From Dyadobacter subterraneus (GTDB lineage Bacteria; Bacteroidota; Bacteroidia; Cytophagales; Spirosomataceae): a stretch of 64,000 nt of DNA. The notes under the pieces were generated by a model. It was not told the origin of the DNA. It did not search any database and was given only the letters and a program-made list of their open reading frames with translations. Made by a program: the position numbers and the translations under genes. How positions within the stretch are numbered: the first letter of the stretch is position 1; every line of letters begins with the position of its first letter. Positions 32,113-39,924 of the stretch are shown in pieces. Location: positions 5,682,501 to 5,746,500 of the forward strand of contig NZ_JACYGY010000001.1 in assembly GCF_015221875.1 (NCBI RefSeq), written 5' to 3'.

Positions 32113-35079
32113 TCAGATACCGGATTTCAACCTTTTCTGATCAAAAAACTCTCCGTTTTTATACACACCTTTGATTTTGAGAACATCTTTGATATTCGTC
32201 AGCGGATCTCCTTCAACAAGTAATATATCCGCCACTTTTCCGGGCTCAATCGTTCCCAGATCTTTTTCCACACCTATTTCCTGTGCAGACCATAAGGTAG
32301 CAGCTCGTAAAGTTTCAAATGGCGACAAACCGGCTTTGACCCAGCTTTGCAATTCCGCATGAAAACTAAACCCTGATGGAATAATAGGCGAATCCGTACC
32401 CAAAGTAACTTTTGCACCCGATTTAACAAGATTATACAAAGTCTTTTCAACATTGGAATAAGTACTTTCGCTCATTCTGGTGGCCGATCCCTGAAGATCT
32501 GTTTTTAACTTTTCAGTGAAGAAATTTCCATATTGCCAGTGACTAAAAAATGCAGAATCACTTTTTGCCAAAGCGGTAAAACCGCCATGAAGCGAAACTG
32601 TCGGCGTTATGTACATTCCCGATTTAATAAGAAGTTGCTGCACATCCTGATAAGTATTATTCATGGCCGTCAGCTTGGGAGAATACCCTCTTCTGCTCGT
32701 AGCACCCATATGTTCCACACCATCCACAGCATTTCCCACTGCGGGATAAATCTCGTGTGATGTTACAGGCAATCCGTTAGCATGGGCAAATTCGGTTACT
32801 CTTTGTTGAAGATTATCAGGCAAACCAACGTAAGTTTTGATCATATCATAACCAAGCTTTACAGCACGGTTTAATTCCAGATCCAGCTGTCCTCCGCCCA
32901 CATTACTCGTACTTCTGTTGTAATAAATCCGGCTTCCTTCCATGTGTCCGCCTGTGAAAAACGTACGCGGGCCCAGTCTTTTTCCGCTATTCCAGGATTC
33001 TTTTCTTTCCAGCGCGTCATAAGGATCTGTACCCGGCTCGCGGATAGAAGTAATTCCGTACGCCAGCCAAAGTCTTCCGCCTTTTTCACCCATTTGCGCA
33101 TTTTGGTGCGTGTGCATTTCAAAAAGTCCCGGAATCAATACTTGCTTTGAAGCGTCAACAATCTTTACATTTCCATAGGCGCCAACACGGTGCGGTGTAA
33201 TCTTTTTAATACGATTACCTTCGATAAGCACGTCAACATTTTCCAGATATTTTTCTGACCGGCCGTCAAAAACTTTTCCCGCGTGAATAACAAACTGCCC
33301 TTCCGGCTGTTTTTCCTGCCAGGTAAAAGGCATATTGATAATCCTGACTTCACCACCAGTTACCGAAACTTCTTTCAAAACATCTGTCGCCAGAAACACG
33401 ATATTTTGGGAATCGCCGGACCAGCTAGGAGCTTCCGCAAGCTCATTTGTTAATCTTTTTGGTGGACCAACAATATTTAATTGTGGATCAACCGGGACAA
33501 TCCACAAAATATTATCAAGAATATAGGCGATTTTGGAGCCGTCAGGAGAAATAACCGGACCATTTTTTCCTCTTGTTGTCAGTGTACGTTCCGGAACAGG
33601 CGACACAAAACGGGACGGAGATTTATCAATCGGAATTATCAGGATTTTACTTAACCCTTCCCTGAATCTTGTGGAATATGCTTCAAGAGAAGAAATCACA
33701 ATATATTTTCCATCCGATGACCAGCTTGGCTGCGACCCTTCAAAAAGCGCACCATAAATGGTATTGCTTTTGCCAGTGGCCAGGTCCAGTATGTTGAGCA
33801 CATTCTTACCGAGCGATTTTGGATCAGCCTGATAAAAAGCAAGTTTTGATCCATCCTGTGACCAGGAAGGAAACTTTAAGTTATCAGGCGCATCCAGCAT
33901 GCAAGAATCCTTTCCCGTCACCAGATCCCTGACGTACAGGTCCATATTTCCTTTTTTGTCGCTGGTGTAAGCTAGTTTCTTTCCATCAGGCGACCAGACC
34001 GGATCAATATCAATAAATATATCATTAGTAATCTGGATAGGTTTTTTTGTTCCTTTTGTATAAATCCACAAATCACCTAAGGCAGTAAAAACAATACTTT
34101 TCCCATCGGGAGAAACCATCGGACTTCTGATTCCCTGAACTGCCTGTGGTTTTTTTGAATCAAAATCCCGGACCTTTGTTACATATTTTTTACGGTTTAA
34201 AATAACTTCGGCTTGAAAAGTTATCCTTGTCGTTTTCCTTTCACTCAAACTTGCACGAAGTATCTGGCCGTTCGCGGTGTACAAATATTCAGTATCCGAA
34301 ATCCAGCTCGCTTTAAAAGGAAATACATCTTCCGATTTATCCGATAAAGTTTGCCAGTCGCCTCCACCCAATGCTACCAATTCCAGCTGACTTCCCTGTG
34401 GCAAAAGACTATTAAAAATAACCTGCTTTCCGTTCGGATGCCACGCGGGAGAAAATAACTTTTCTTTACTATGAACCAGTAATTTAGGCTCACTTGCTGA
34501 TTCAAGAATATACAAGCCCGCAGCAGAATTGCGCTCAGAAACATAGGCCAGTTTCGAACCGTCGGACGAAAAAGCCGGAAAATAATCATTACCCGGCTCT
34601 GTGGTAAGCCTTGTCAGATTACCTTTTCCCAGATCAATTTTCCAGATGTCATAATTTCCACTTCGGTCAGAGGAAAAAACGATTTCATTTTTTGTTGGCG
34701 ACCAATGTGGTTCACGGTCGTGATATACTCCAAAAGTCAGCTGTGTTAAACCACTTCCATCTTTATTAATTTTCCAGATATGAAAATTGCCATCCCTATA
34801 AGATTGAAAGGCGATCTGGTTGCCATCCGCTGACCAGGTCGGCTGACGGCAATCTCCCAGCGCATCCGTTAAGGCTATCGCCTTTCCGCCTCCAACAGGT
34901 AGAAGCCAGATGGTTCCTTGTATATCCATTGCAATGCTTTTTTTATCCGGCGAGAGTGCGATAGCCATGTTCGTTCCTTCTGTAAGTGTAATATGAATTG
35001 AATCCGATACGATGGCTTTTGACTCAGTAAAAATCAGAAGCAAAAAGAAAATCTTTAAAAGGTTTAGTTTTTTACACAT
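32113..35079 (-). CDS. Secreted TolB-like propeller fused to imidazolonepropionase-like amidohydrolase
   Basis: A 988-residue exported protein from the ATG at 35079 (a GTG one codon earlier is also open). The signal peptide is about 1-22. Residues about 35-600 hold repeated PD40/WD40-like units, recognisable as W S.DG..IAF.S.R.GN..I blocks (TWSADGNQIAFQSYRDG, HWSPTKNEIVFSSDRSG). About 620-980 is an amidohydrolase: HAGKVFDGR, VLIPGLFEMHTHQ (metal-binding HxH), THSHE-like VTSHEI, GVEHMG, LGTDSPI (catalytic Asp) and IEPGKVADILLVEGDP at the end. Such fusions are annotated as periplasmic amidases or peptidase-like enzymes without defined substrates. It appears to stand alone. Confidence 0.87.
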   Translation of the reverse strand: MCKKLNLLKIFFLLLIFTESKAIVSDSIHITLTEGTNMAIALSPDKKSIAMDIQGTIWLLPVGGGKAIALTDALGDCRQPTWSADGNQIAFQSYRDGNFHIWKINKDGSGLTQLTFGVYHDREPHWSPTKNEIVFSSDRSGNYDIWKIDLGKGNLTRLTTEPGNDYFPAFSSDGSKLAYVSERNSAAGLYILESASEPKLLVHSKEKLFSPAWHPNGKQVIFNSLLPQGSQLELVALGGGDWQTLSDKSEDVFPFKASWISDTEYLYTANGQILRASLSERKTTRITFQAEVILNRKKYVTKVRDFDSKKPQAVQGIRSPMVSPDGKSIVFTALGDLWIYTKGTKKPIQITNDIFIDIDPVWSPDGKKLAYTSDKKGNMDLYVRDLVTGKDSCMLDAPDNLKFPSWSQDGSKLAFYQADPKSLGKNVLNILDLATGKSNTIYGALFEGSQPSWSSDGKYIVISSLEAYSTRFREGLSKILIIPIDKSPSRFVSPVPERTLTTRGKNGPVISPDGSKIAYILDNILWIVPVDPQLNIVGPPKRLTNELAEAPSWSGDSQNIVFLATDVLKEVSVTGGEVRIINMPFTWQEKQPEGQFVIHAGKVFDGRSEKYLENVDVLIEGNRIKKITPHRVGAYGNVKIVDASKQVLIPGLFEMHTHQNAQMGEKGGRLWLAYGITSIREPGTDPYDALERKESWNSGKRLGPRTFFTGGHMEGSRIYYNRSTSNVGGGQLDLELNRAVKLGYDMIKTYVGLPDNLQQRVTEFAHANGLPVTSHEIYPAVGNAVDGVEHMGATSRRGYSPKLTAMNNTYQDVQQLLIKSGMYITPTVSLHGGFTALAKSDSAFFSHWQYGNFFTEKLKTDLQGSATRMSESTYSNVEKTLYNLVKSGAKVTLGTDSPIIPSGFSFHAELQSWVKAGLSPFETLRAATLWSAQEIGVEKDLGTIEPGKVADILLVEGDPLTNIKDVLKIKGVYKNGEFFDQKRLKSGI

Positions 35080-35659
35080 CACTAAATAATTATTGGTTTT
35101 GGGTTACCTCATTAGATCACAAAAGATATGTCGTACTGCTTCAGAAATCGTGGTTAATAATTCCGTTACAGACAGTTCCTGGTGTTCCTTATTGAGATTT
35201 AAACATTTTTTATTAATTTGGATATATAATAATTAACTAAAATTATTTATTGAAAAATATGGTTTAAGATATGTATTTATTTTTAATTATAAGGTATAAG
35301 CCAAATAAAATATCGATCTTGCCACCAAAAAAATCTTCTATCTTTTTATATCTATAAAGCTAAAATCGTTATTGTAGAATTTGCAAAGAAGTTTGAACGG
35401 CAGGGAATTTCAACGGTTTGCCCTAAACGTATATAATCGATTTTGTAACTCAATATCTCAGAAATGAATCTTAATTCCTTTCTAATTCCAAGTTTAGCTC
35501 ATTATGTTACAGTTTAAATTTTAACAAAGAATCTGCTTTTGAAAAAAATAAATTCCGATAATTGGCTATTGAAAAAATAGGGTGATACTTTCGTCAAACT
35601 GTCGTAAAATGGATAACTCTTGTAGATTTATTTCGATACTTTAACCCGTAATTAATATT
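35080..35659. other. A+T-rich 580-base gap between divergent genes
   Basis: No open frame or RNA gene was recognised. The right end carries the -7-like box at 35660-35667 for the response-regulator gene; the left end should hold the promoter of the amidohydrolase gene, but no good box was found there. The stretch is markedly A+T-rich with long runs of A and T, in keeping with a regulatory region. Confidence 0.4.
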
Positions 35660-35667
35660 TAGATTTG
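35660..35667 (+). promoter_or_regulatory. Candidate -7 box for the first response-regulator gene
   Basis: TAGATTTG matches TAnnTTTG exactly and lies 25 bases before the start codon at 35693, the expected distance for a short leader. No TTG occurs 17-23 bases upstream, so the -33 half is missing or diverged. Confidence 0.4.
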
Positions 35668-35692
35668 TAGCTAAACAATACCTGCACTATTT

Positions 35693-36328
35693 ATGAATAT
35701 TTTAATTATTGAAGATCATCCTTTAATACGCATGGGCCTCGGACAGCTTATTTCTGATACAGATCCCAAAGCAAATGTGACACAATCAGACAGTTTTCCC
35801 GCAGGCTTGGGACTTTTAGATAAGGAGAAATTCGATTTATTGATTCTTGATATTGACATTCCGGGAGGAGAAAATATCAGAATGATGGAAATGGTGCGCC
35901 AGCGGCAACCGGATATACTTATCCTGATACACTCCGGATATGACGAACAAGTTTACGCGCTTCCGTATATGCAGGCAGGTGCAGATGGATTTCTCTCCAA
36001 ACAGGCATCACACGATGAATTTCAAGCCGCGTATAAAGCCTTGATGAACAGAGGAAAATATGTGAGCTATCGCATTCAGCAAACATTATTGAACAATCTG
36101 GGAGATAATAATTCCAAAAAGCTTAAAAATCCTATCATGACGCTGTCTCCACGCGAAATGCTTGTCATGCAGCTTTTAACAGAAGGCAAATGGACAAAAG
36201 AAATTGCCTCCATTTTAAAAGTTAAAGAAAATACGATAAGTACTTACAAACGAAGGATTTTTGACAAACTCGAAGTATCAGATGAAATTGAGTTATCCAA
36301 AAAGGTTTCTCTTTTGAAAAATTTCTGA
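35693..36328 (+). CDS. LuxR/NarL-type response regulator with complete receiver
   Basis: A 211-residue DNA-binding regulator. The receiver (about 1-120) has the acidic pair E7-D8 (IIEDHPLIRMG), the phosphoacceptor D53 in LLILDIDIPG, a Ser at the switch position (LIHSGYDE) and the conserved Lys in GFLSKQAS. A LuxR helix-turn-helix covers about 145-205: LSPREMLVMQLLTEGKWTKEIA and the recognition helix VKENTISTYKRRIFDKL. No sensor kinase gene is near. It is a clear paralogue of the protein at 37334: both share VxALPYxxxGxDG and the HEFQ(A/S)A stretch. Confidence 0.9.
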   Translation: MNILIIEDHPLIRMGLGQLISDTDPKANVTQSDSFPAGLGLLDKEKFDLLILDIDIPGGENIRMMEMVRQRQPDILILIHSGYDEQVYALPYMQAGADGFLSKQASHDEFQAAYKALMNRGKYVSYRIQQTLLNNLGDNNSKKLKNPIMTLSPREMLVMQLLTEGKWTKEIASILKVKENTISTYKRRIFDKLEVSDEIELSKKVSLLKNF

Positions 36329-36620
36329 CCGTCGATAAAAAAATTCTATTTACTCATAGTATAAGTATGGCTCTCTAACCATTTCCCCGGTACCACTCTT
36401 TTTCCTGTTAACATCTCGATTACAGTTCATTAAAACAAATCTCTATGTTTTAATATAAATTTTTATGCCCTGATACATAGATTCAGCGACAAAACCAATA
36501 AAAAAAGAATAGAGATATTTCTACAAAATGGAATTTGTGTCTCGACAAATTCATCTAAAAATCTCCCTTAGCTTTGGTATCAGAAATTAGCATCATTTAC
36601 AACCAAACAGACACACATCT
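36329..36620. other. 292-base gap upstream of the short frames
   Basis: No gene seen. It contains TAGCTTTG at 36569-36576, a perfect TAnnTTTG box without a -33 partner at the usual distance, which could drive transcription of the short frames at 36621-36772 and of the degenerate receiver gene. No terminator hairpin was recognised after the preceding regulator gene. Confidence 0.4.
36569..36576 (+). promoter_or_regulatory. Candidate -7 box before the short frames and degenerate receiver
   Basis: TAGCTTTG fits TAnnTTTG. A transcript starting about 7 bases later would have a leader of under 40 bases to the ATG at 36621. No TTG is present 17-23 bases upstream. Confidence 0.35.
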
Positions 36621-36668
36621 ATGACAAAAAAAAGAAATTTAAATCCGGCTGCACTGCACACACACTAA
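36621..36668 (+). CDS. Possible 15-residue leader peptide
   Basis: ATG to TAA encodes MTKKRNLNPAALHTH. Its stop overlaps the ATG of the next short frame (TAATG at 36666-36670). The basic start and short length are those of a leader peptide, and the frame sits just after a -7-like box. There is no ribosome-binding site and no homologue I can recall, so it may be chance. Confidence 0.3.
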   Translation: MTKKRNLNPAALHTH

Positions 36669-36772
36669 TGCCAGATTGCAAGCTGTTTGAACCGGGACAA
36701 ACAAGGTTCAGACAGCTGCCGGCAAAAGAATGCTTACTTTACCCTCATCATGGCAATCGTGTTATTAACTGA
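36668..36772 (+). CDS. Possible 34-residue small protein, two cysteines
   Basis: A frame from the ATG at 36668 to the TGA at 36770-36772, starting MPDCKLFEPGQTRFRQL and ending HHGNRVIN. It overlaps the 15-residue frame by TAATG and ends 8 bases before the ATG of the degenerate receiver gene, so all three could be translated by coupled re-initiation. It has two Cys and a HH pair but no recognisable family, no signal peptide and no membrane segment. Frame length and coupling argue for it; the lack of any known relative argues against. Confidence 0.35.
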   Translation: MPDCKLFEPGQTRFRQLPAKECLLYPHHGNRVIN

Positions 36773-36780
36773 GTTTTGAC

Positions 36781-37251
36781 ATGACAAACCCTGTCATCTT
36801 TCTGAAATCACGGTCACCGGAACTTGAAAATAAAATTATAACCGTTATGAAACGACTTCTTGCTTATGATCTGCAAAATAATGCGCGTACCAAACTGGTT
36901 GATCTGTTGCAGGTCAATAAAGAAGAAGTGACTATAGAAGAAGCGGTTGGCATTAGTGACGTTTTTAGAAAACTTGCTTTTGGGAAAAGAGCAAGTTTGA
37001 CAGAAGACAAGAACAACTTATTAGTTGTTCGCCTGGATGTTCCGGATATGGAGACGCTTGATTTCCTGGGTTATCTCCATAAAAGCAAACCAGCATTACG
37101 AATCATTTTGTACACTTCCGAAAGTACCGAATGGCTGGAAAAACTCAATCTGATTATAGGAAAACCTTTAATTCCCGTAAATATTATTGTTACTACGAAA
37201 ATCAATGAAGCAATCAGCAAACTGCTCGAATTAAAGGAATTAAAAGTATAA
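36781..37251 (+). CDS. Stand-alone degenerate receiver-like protein
   Basis: A 156-residue protein with no output domain. Its second half follows the receiver pattern of its neighbours: LLVVRLDVPDMETLDFLGYL aligns with the phosphoacceptor strand of the regulator at 35693 (LLILDIDIPG), placing Arg (R84) where the phosphorylated Asp should be. ALRIILYTSE corresponds to the switch strand, and the conserved Lys is lost (VNIIVTTKINEAI). The first half lacks the acidic pair. It cannot be phosphorylated in the normal way if the alignment is right; a partner-binding or titrating role is possible. The alignment was made by eye, so the family call is tentative. Confidence 0.55.
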   Translation: MTNPVIFLKSRSPELENKIITVMKRLLAYDLQNNARTKLVDLLQVNKEEVTIEEAVGISDVFRKLAFGKRASLTEDKNNLLVVRLDVPDMETLDFLGYLHKSKPALRIILYTSESTEWLEKLNLIIGKPLIPVNIIVTTKINEAISKLLELKELKV

Positions 37252-37333
37252 AGTAATAGCAATTTTAATTACCCTGGTAAATTCAGGAAATAATTTTTCA
37301 TTTATTTCATACACTAATCAATCAGAAGCAAAA

Positions 37334-37957
37334 ATGACAAGGATATTAATTTTAATTAAAAACGACTTTTTCCGATTGGGAATTGCAGCTTCTATTAAGG
37401 AGTATGCGGGCAATGTATATATTGAAGAAGCAGATAGCTGGGAAAGTATTCCCGCACTTATGAGGAAATCATATTTTGATGTCCTGATCGTTGATATTCG
37501 CCTATCGAACCTGACTAACTTAAACAGTTTTGAAGGACTCAGAAGGATTCAGCCTTCAATTAAAATACTGGTTCTTGGTGAAGAAAATGAGAAAGTATGG
37601 GCTCTTCCTTATTTGAAAAAAGGTGTGGACGGAATTTGTCTGAAAACCATGACCAAACATGAATTCCAATCCGCGTTTAATACGATTATCAAAGGTCGCA
37701 AATATATGGACGACGGACTTACGGATTTTCTGCTTAAAGGAATGGTTGATCATGATCTTATAAATCTGCTTTCGGTCCGTGAATCTGAAATTATGCAATT
37801 ACTTTTAAAAGGGTTTCGAACAGCTGAAATTGCCCGCGAATTGAAACTGGCGCCCTCGACGATCAGTACTGTAAAATTTAAGATTTATCGTAAAATGCAG
37901 GTTACCAACGTCGTGGATCTTATGAATAAAGTTGAAACATTTCAATCCATTGCATAA
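37334..37957 (+). CDS. LuxR-type response regulator with atypical receiver
   Basis: A 207-residue regulator with a receiver (about 1-120) and LuxR helix-turn-helix (about 142-200: LSVRESEIMQLLLKGFRTAEIARELKLAPSTISTV in shorter blocks). The phosphoacceptor Asp is kept (D54 in VLIVDIRLSN) and so is the Lys (ICLKTMT), but the metal-binding acidic pair is gone: the first strand reads ILILIKNDFFRLG where the neighbour at 35693 has IIEDHPLIRMG. The switch Ser/Thr is a Gly (ILVLGEEN). Phosphorylation is therefore probably weak or absent. It lies 82 bases after the degenerate receiver gene and has a strong terminator behind it. Confidence 0.85.
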   Translation: MTRILILIKNDFFRLGIAASIKEYAGNVYIEEADSWESIPALMRKSYFDVLIVDIRLSNLTNLNSFEGLRRIQPSIKILVLGEENEKVWALPYLKKGVDGICLKTMTKHEFQSAFNTIIKGRKYMDDGLTDFLLKGMVDHDLINLLSVRESEIMQLLLKGFRTAEIARELKLAPSTISTVKFKIYRKMQVTNVVDLMNKVETFQSIA

Positions 37958-37992
37958 CGCGGGATAAACATTAAAGCTGTGAAAATAAGTAG

Positions 37993-38027
37993 GCTAAGTT
38001 CCATTTTTTCAGGAACTTAGCTTTTTT
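37993..38027. terminator. Terminator between convergent genes
   Basis: GCTAAGTTCC (37993-38002) pairs with GGAACTTAGC (38012-38021) around a 9-base loop and is followed by TTTTTT. It ends the regulator cluster. Its 3' end touches the stop codon of the NicO-like gene at 38026. Confidence 0.85.
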
Positions 38028-38643
38028 AATGAAGAAAAAAAGTAATAATACCAACCAGAATCAGAATAACACCGGTAATCCGTTTCTCATTATGCTCAAT
38101 AAAATGAGTGTCAACCAAATGTATACCCTTAAACGCTAACATCACCAAACTGACAATTCCGGCTATACTTGTAATTGCATAAACGGCAGCAAGTAAAAAA
38201 ACACTTTTCACACCAAAAGCGCCTGCCGAAAGAAACAGACTTTCCACTTCAAGACAAGGTGATAAAAACATAATTCCTACTAAAATCAGAATCCATTTGG
38301 TGCGTGATTTTTCATACTGTTTTACATCTTCCTGCGTGCCATGATGATGATGCGGAAGATTGACAGAAAAATAGATTAAACCGAAAATAATCAATAAAAC
38401 GGGTGCGATAATATCTACAAATTCATTGTATTTTCCTGCCAGTCGCGTCCCGATGATTCCCAGAATTATTCCGAGTGCCACCGTACCAGCAACATGAGCC
38501 AATGCAATTATAAAGGCAACACTTAAAAGCTCCGGACGCTCCCATTTTTCCGCTTTTGCCACGGCTACCAGAGGAAGCCAGTGATTGGGAATGAGTGCGT
38601 GAACCAGACCGAGTAATATTGTTGCAGTAATGATACTGTACAT
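38026..38643 (-). CDS. NicO/RcnA-like membrane protein with His-rich loop
   Basis: A 205-residue inner-membrane protein with about six hydrophobic segments. The first segment contains LVHALIPNHWLPLVAVAKA, an HAxxPxH arrangement like that of NicO/RcnA and UreH-type transporters, which carry nickel or cobalt. A short loop PHHHHGTQEDVKQYEKS after the third segment is rich in His, also as in RcnA. It is the last gene of the metal-efflux operon, 39 bases after the adaptor gene. The metal is not certain; transport of divalent cations fits both this and the pump's own motif. Confidence 0.65.
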   Translation of the reverse strand: MYSIITATILLGLVHALIPNHWLPLVAVAKAEKWERPELLSVAFIIALAHVAGTVALGIILGIIGTRLAGKYNEFVDIIAPVLLIIFGLIYFSVNLPHHHHGTQEDVKQYEKSRTKWILILVGIMFLSPCLEVESLFLSAGAFGVKSVFLLAAVYAITSIAGIVSLVMLAFKGIHLVDTHFIEHNEKRITGVILILVGIITFFLH

Positions 38644-38682
38644 AATTAATTCTTTTATCTCCTATCAACGCTTCAACAAAAC

Positions 38683-39915
38683 TTAATGTTCATGTCCTCC
38701 ACCTCCGTCACTTTTTAAAAGATGACTTTGAATATAATAAGACCCTTTCAAGACAATTTTGGCATTCTTTTCCAAAACCTGCAAAGGAGTAACCTGAATA
38801 TACCCCAGCTGCGTTGTTCCGGATTTCACTTCAATACGCTGAAAATGATACAGCTTCTCGTCCGTTTCTTTTTTCGCCTTAGTAACTTGCTCATCTTCCA
38901 ATATAAAAATGAATTCCCGTCCATCTGCTTTGATCACAGCATCAACCGGCAAAGCGTTTACCTTATTTTTACCAATGTCAATAAGTGCATTCACATACAT
39001 ACCAGGAATCAGTATTTGTTTGTCATTTAATATGTCTGCATGAACGGCAACAGATTTCGTTTCATTTTCGAATGCTTTTCCAACACTAAAAATCTTGCCC
39101 CGAATTTCTGTATTATCCTGATTGGTAAGTACAAAACGGACCGTCTGATCCGGTTTTACCTTTTGCAGATCTTTTTCATAAACAAGCAAATCAACGTGCA
39201 TTTTGGTATTATCCACAATACTGAACAATGAAGTCCCGGGCTGAACATTACTTCCGATCTTGACATTTACCTCTGTTATATATCCTGAAATCGGAGCTGT
39301 GACAGATACTATTGAAACAATATTTCCTGAACCTGATCCACTAATGTGTAACATGCTCAGTTGTTTCTGAAGCGAATTGTAACGTGCCTTTTCCGTTTCA
39401 TAATCCGCCTTTGTTTTTTGAAAAGCTTTTTTTGCATTCACATTCTCATCCGACAACGTTTTTTGTCTTTCAAATTCCGCTGCTAAAAATTCAGTATTGC
39501 TTTTTGAAATAAGGAAAGATTCCTGGAGCCTTGTAAATTCCGGACTTTCCAGCGTTGCAATGGTTTGTCCGGCTTTCACAAATTCACCTTCAATAACCCT
39601 GATCGATTTAACAATTCCAGCCATAAAAACGGAAACATCTGCCTGATTCTGAGGTGGCAATTTGGTATAACCATTGGCATTAATTACCTCACTAAGATTT
39701 TTACTTTCAAAGGTGCCCAGCACAATATCTGATGCGTCATATTGCGCCTGTGTCAGTGCGACTTCCTTATTTTCTGATTCTCCAACTTTTTCCTCAGTCT
39801 TAGGTTTTTCCTGTTCCTCAGTCTCATTTTCCGAGGTATTTTTACAAGAAAGCAGAATCTGTACTGTCACAAATGCCAGCAAAATATTTAAATATATATT
39901 GGTTTTTCTGTTCAT
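38683..39915 (-). CDS. RND efflux periplasmic adaptor lipoprotein (CzcB/CusB-like)
   Basis: A 410-residue membrane-fusion protein from the ATG at 39915; a TTG three codons further upstream is open but overlaps nothing useful. The lipobox VQILLSCKN predicts lipid attachment at the Cys near residue 24. A Glu/Lys-rich linker follows, then a lipoyl-like half (ADVSVFMAGIVKSIRVIEGEFVKAGQTIATLESPEF), a helical hairpin (about 130-185) and the second lipoyl half (VSVTAPISGYITEVNVKIGSNVQPGTSLFSI, quoted in part). It links the RND pump to the outer-membrane channel. The C-terminus GGGGHEH carries His residues that might bind metal. It starts 9 bases after the pump gene's stop. Confidence 0.88.
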   Translation of the reverse strand: MNRKTNIYLNILLAFVTVQILLSCKNTSENETEEQEKPKTEEKVGESENKEVALTQAQYDASDIVLGTFESKNLSEVINANGYTKLPPQNQADVSVFMAGIVKSIRVIEGEFVKAGQTIATLESPEFTRLQESFLISKSNTEFLAAEFERQKTLSDENVNAKKAFQKTKADYETEKARYNSLQKQLSMLHISGSGSGNIVSIVSVTAPISGYITEVNVKIGSNVQPGTSLFSIVDNTKMHVDLLVYEKDLQKVKPDQTVRFVLTNQDNTEIRGKIFSVGKAFENETKSVAVHADILNDKQILIPGMYVNALIDIGKNKVNALPVDAVIKADGREFIFILEDEQVTKAKKETDEKLYHFQRIEVKSGTTQLGYIQVTPLQVLEKNAKIVLKGSYYIQSHLLKSDGGGGHEH

Positions 39916-39924
39916 GATTTTCAA

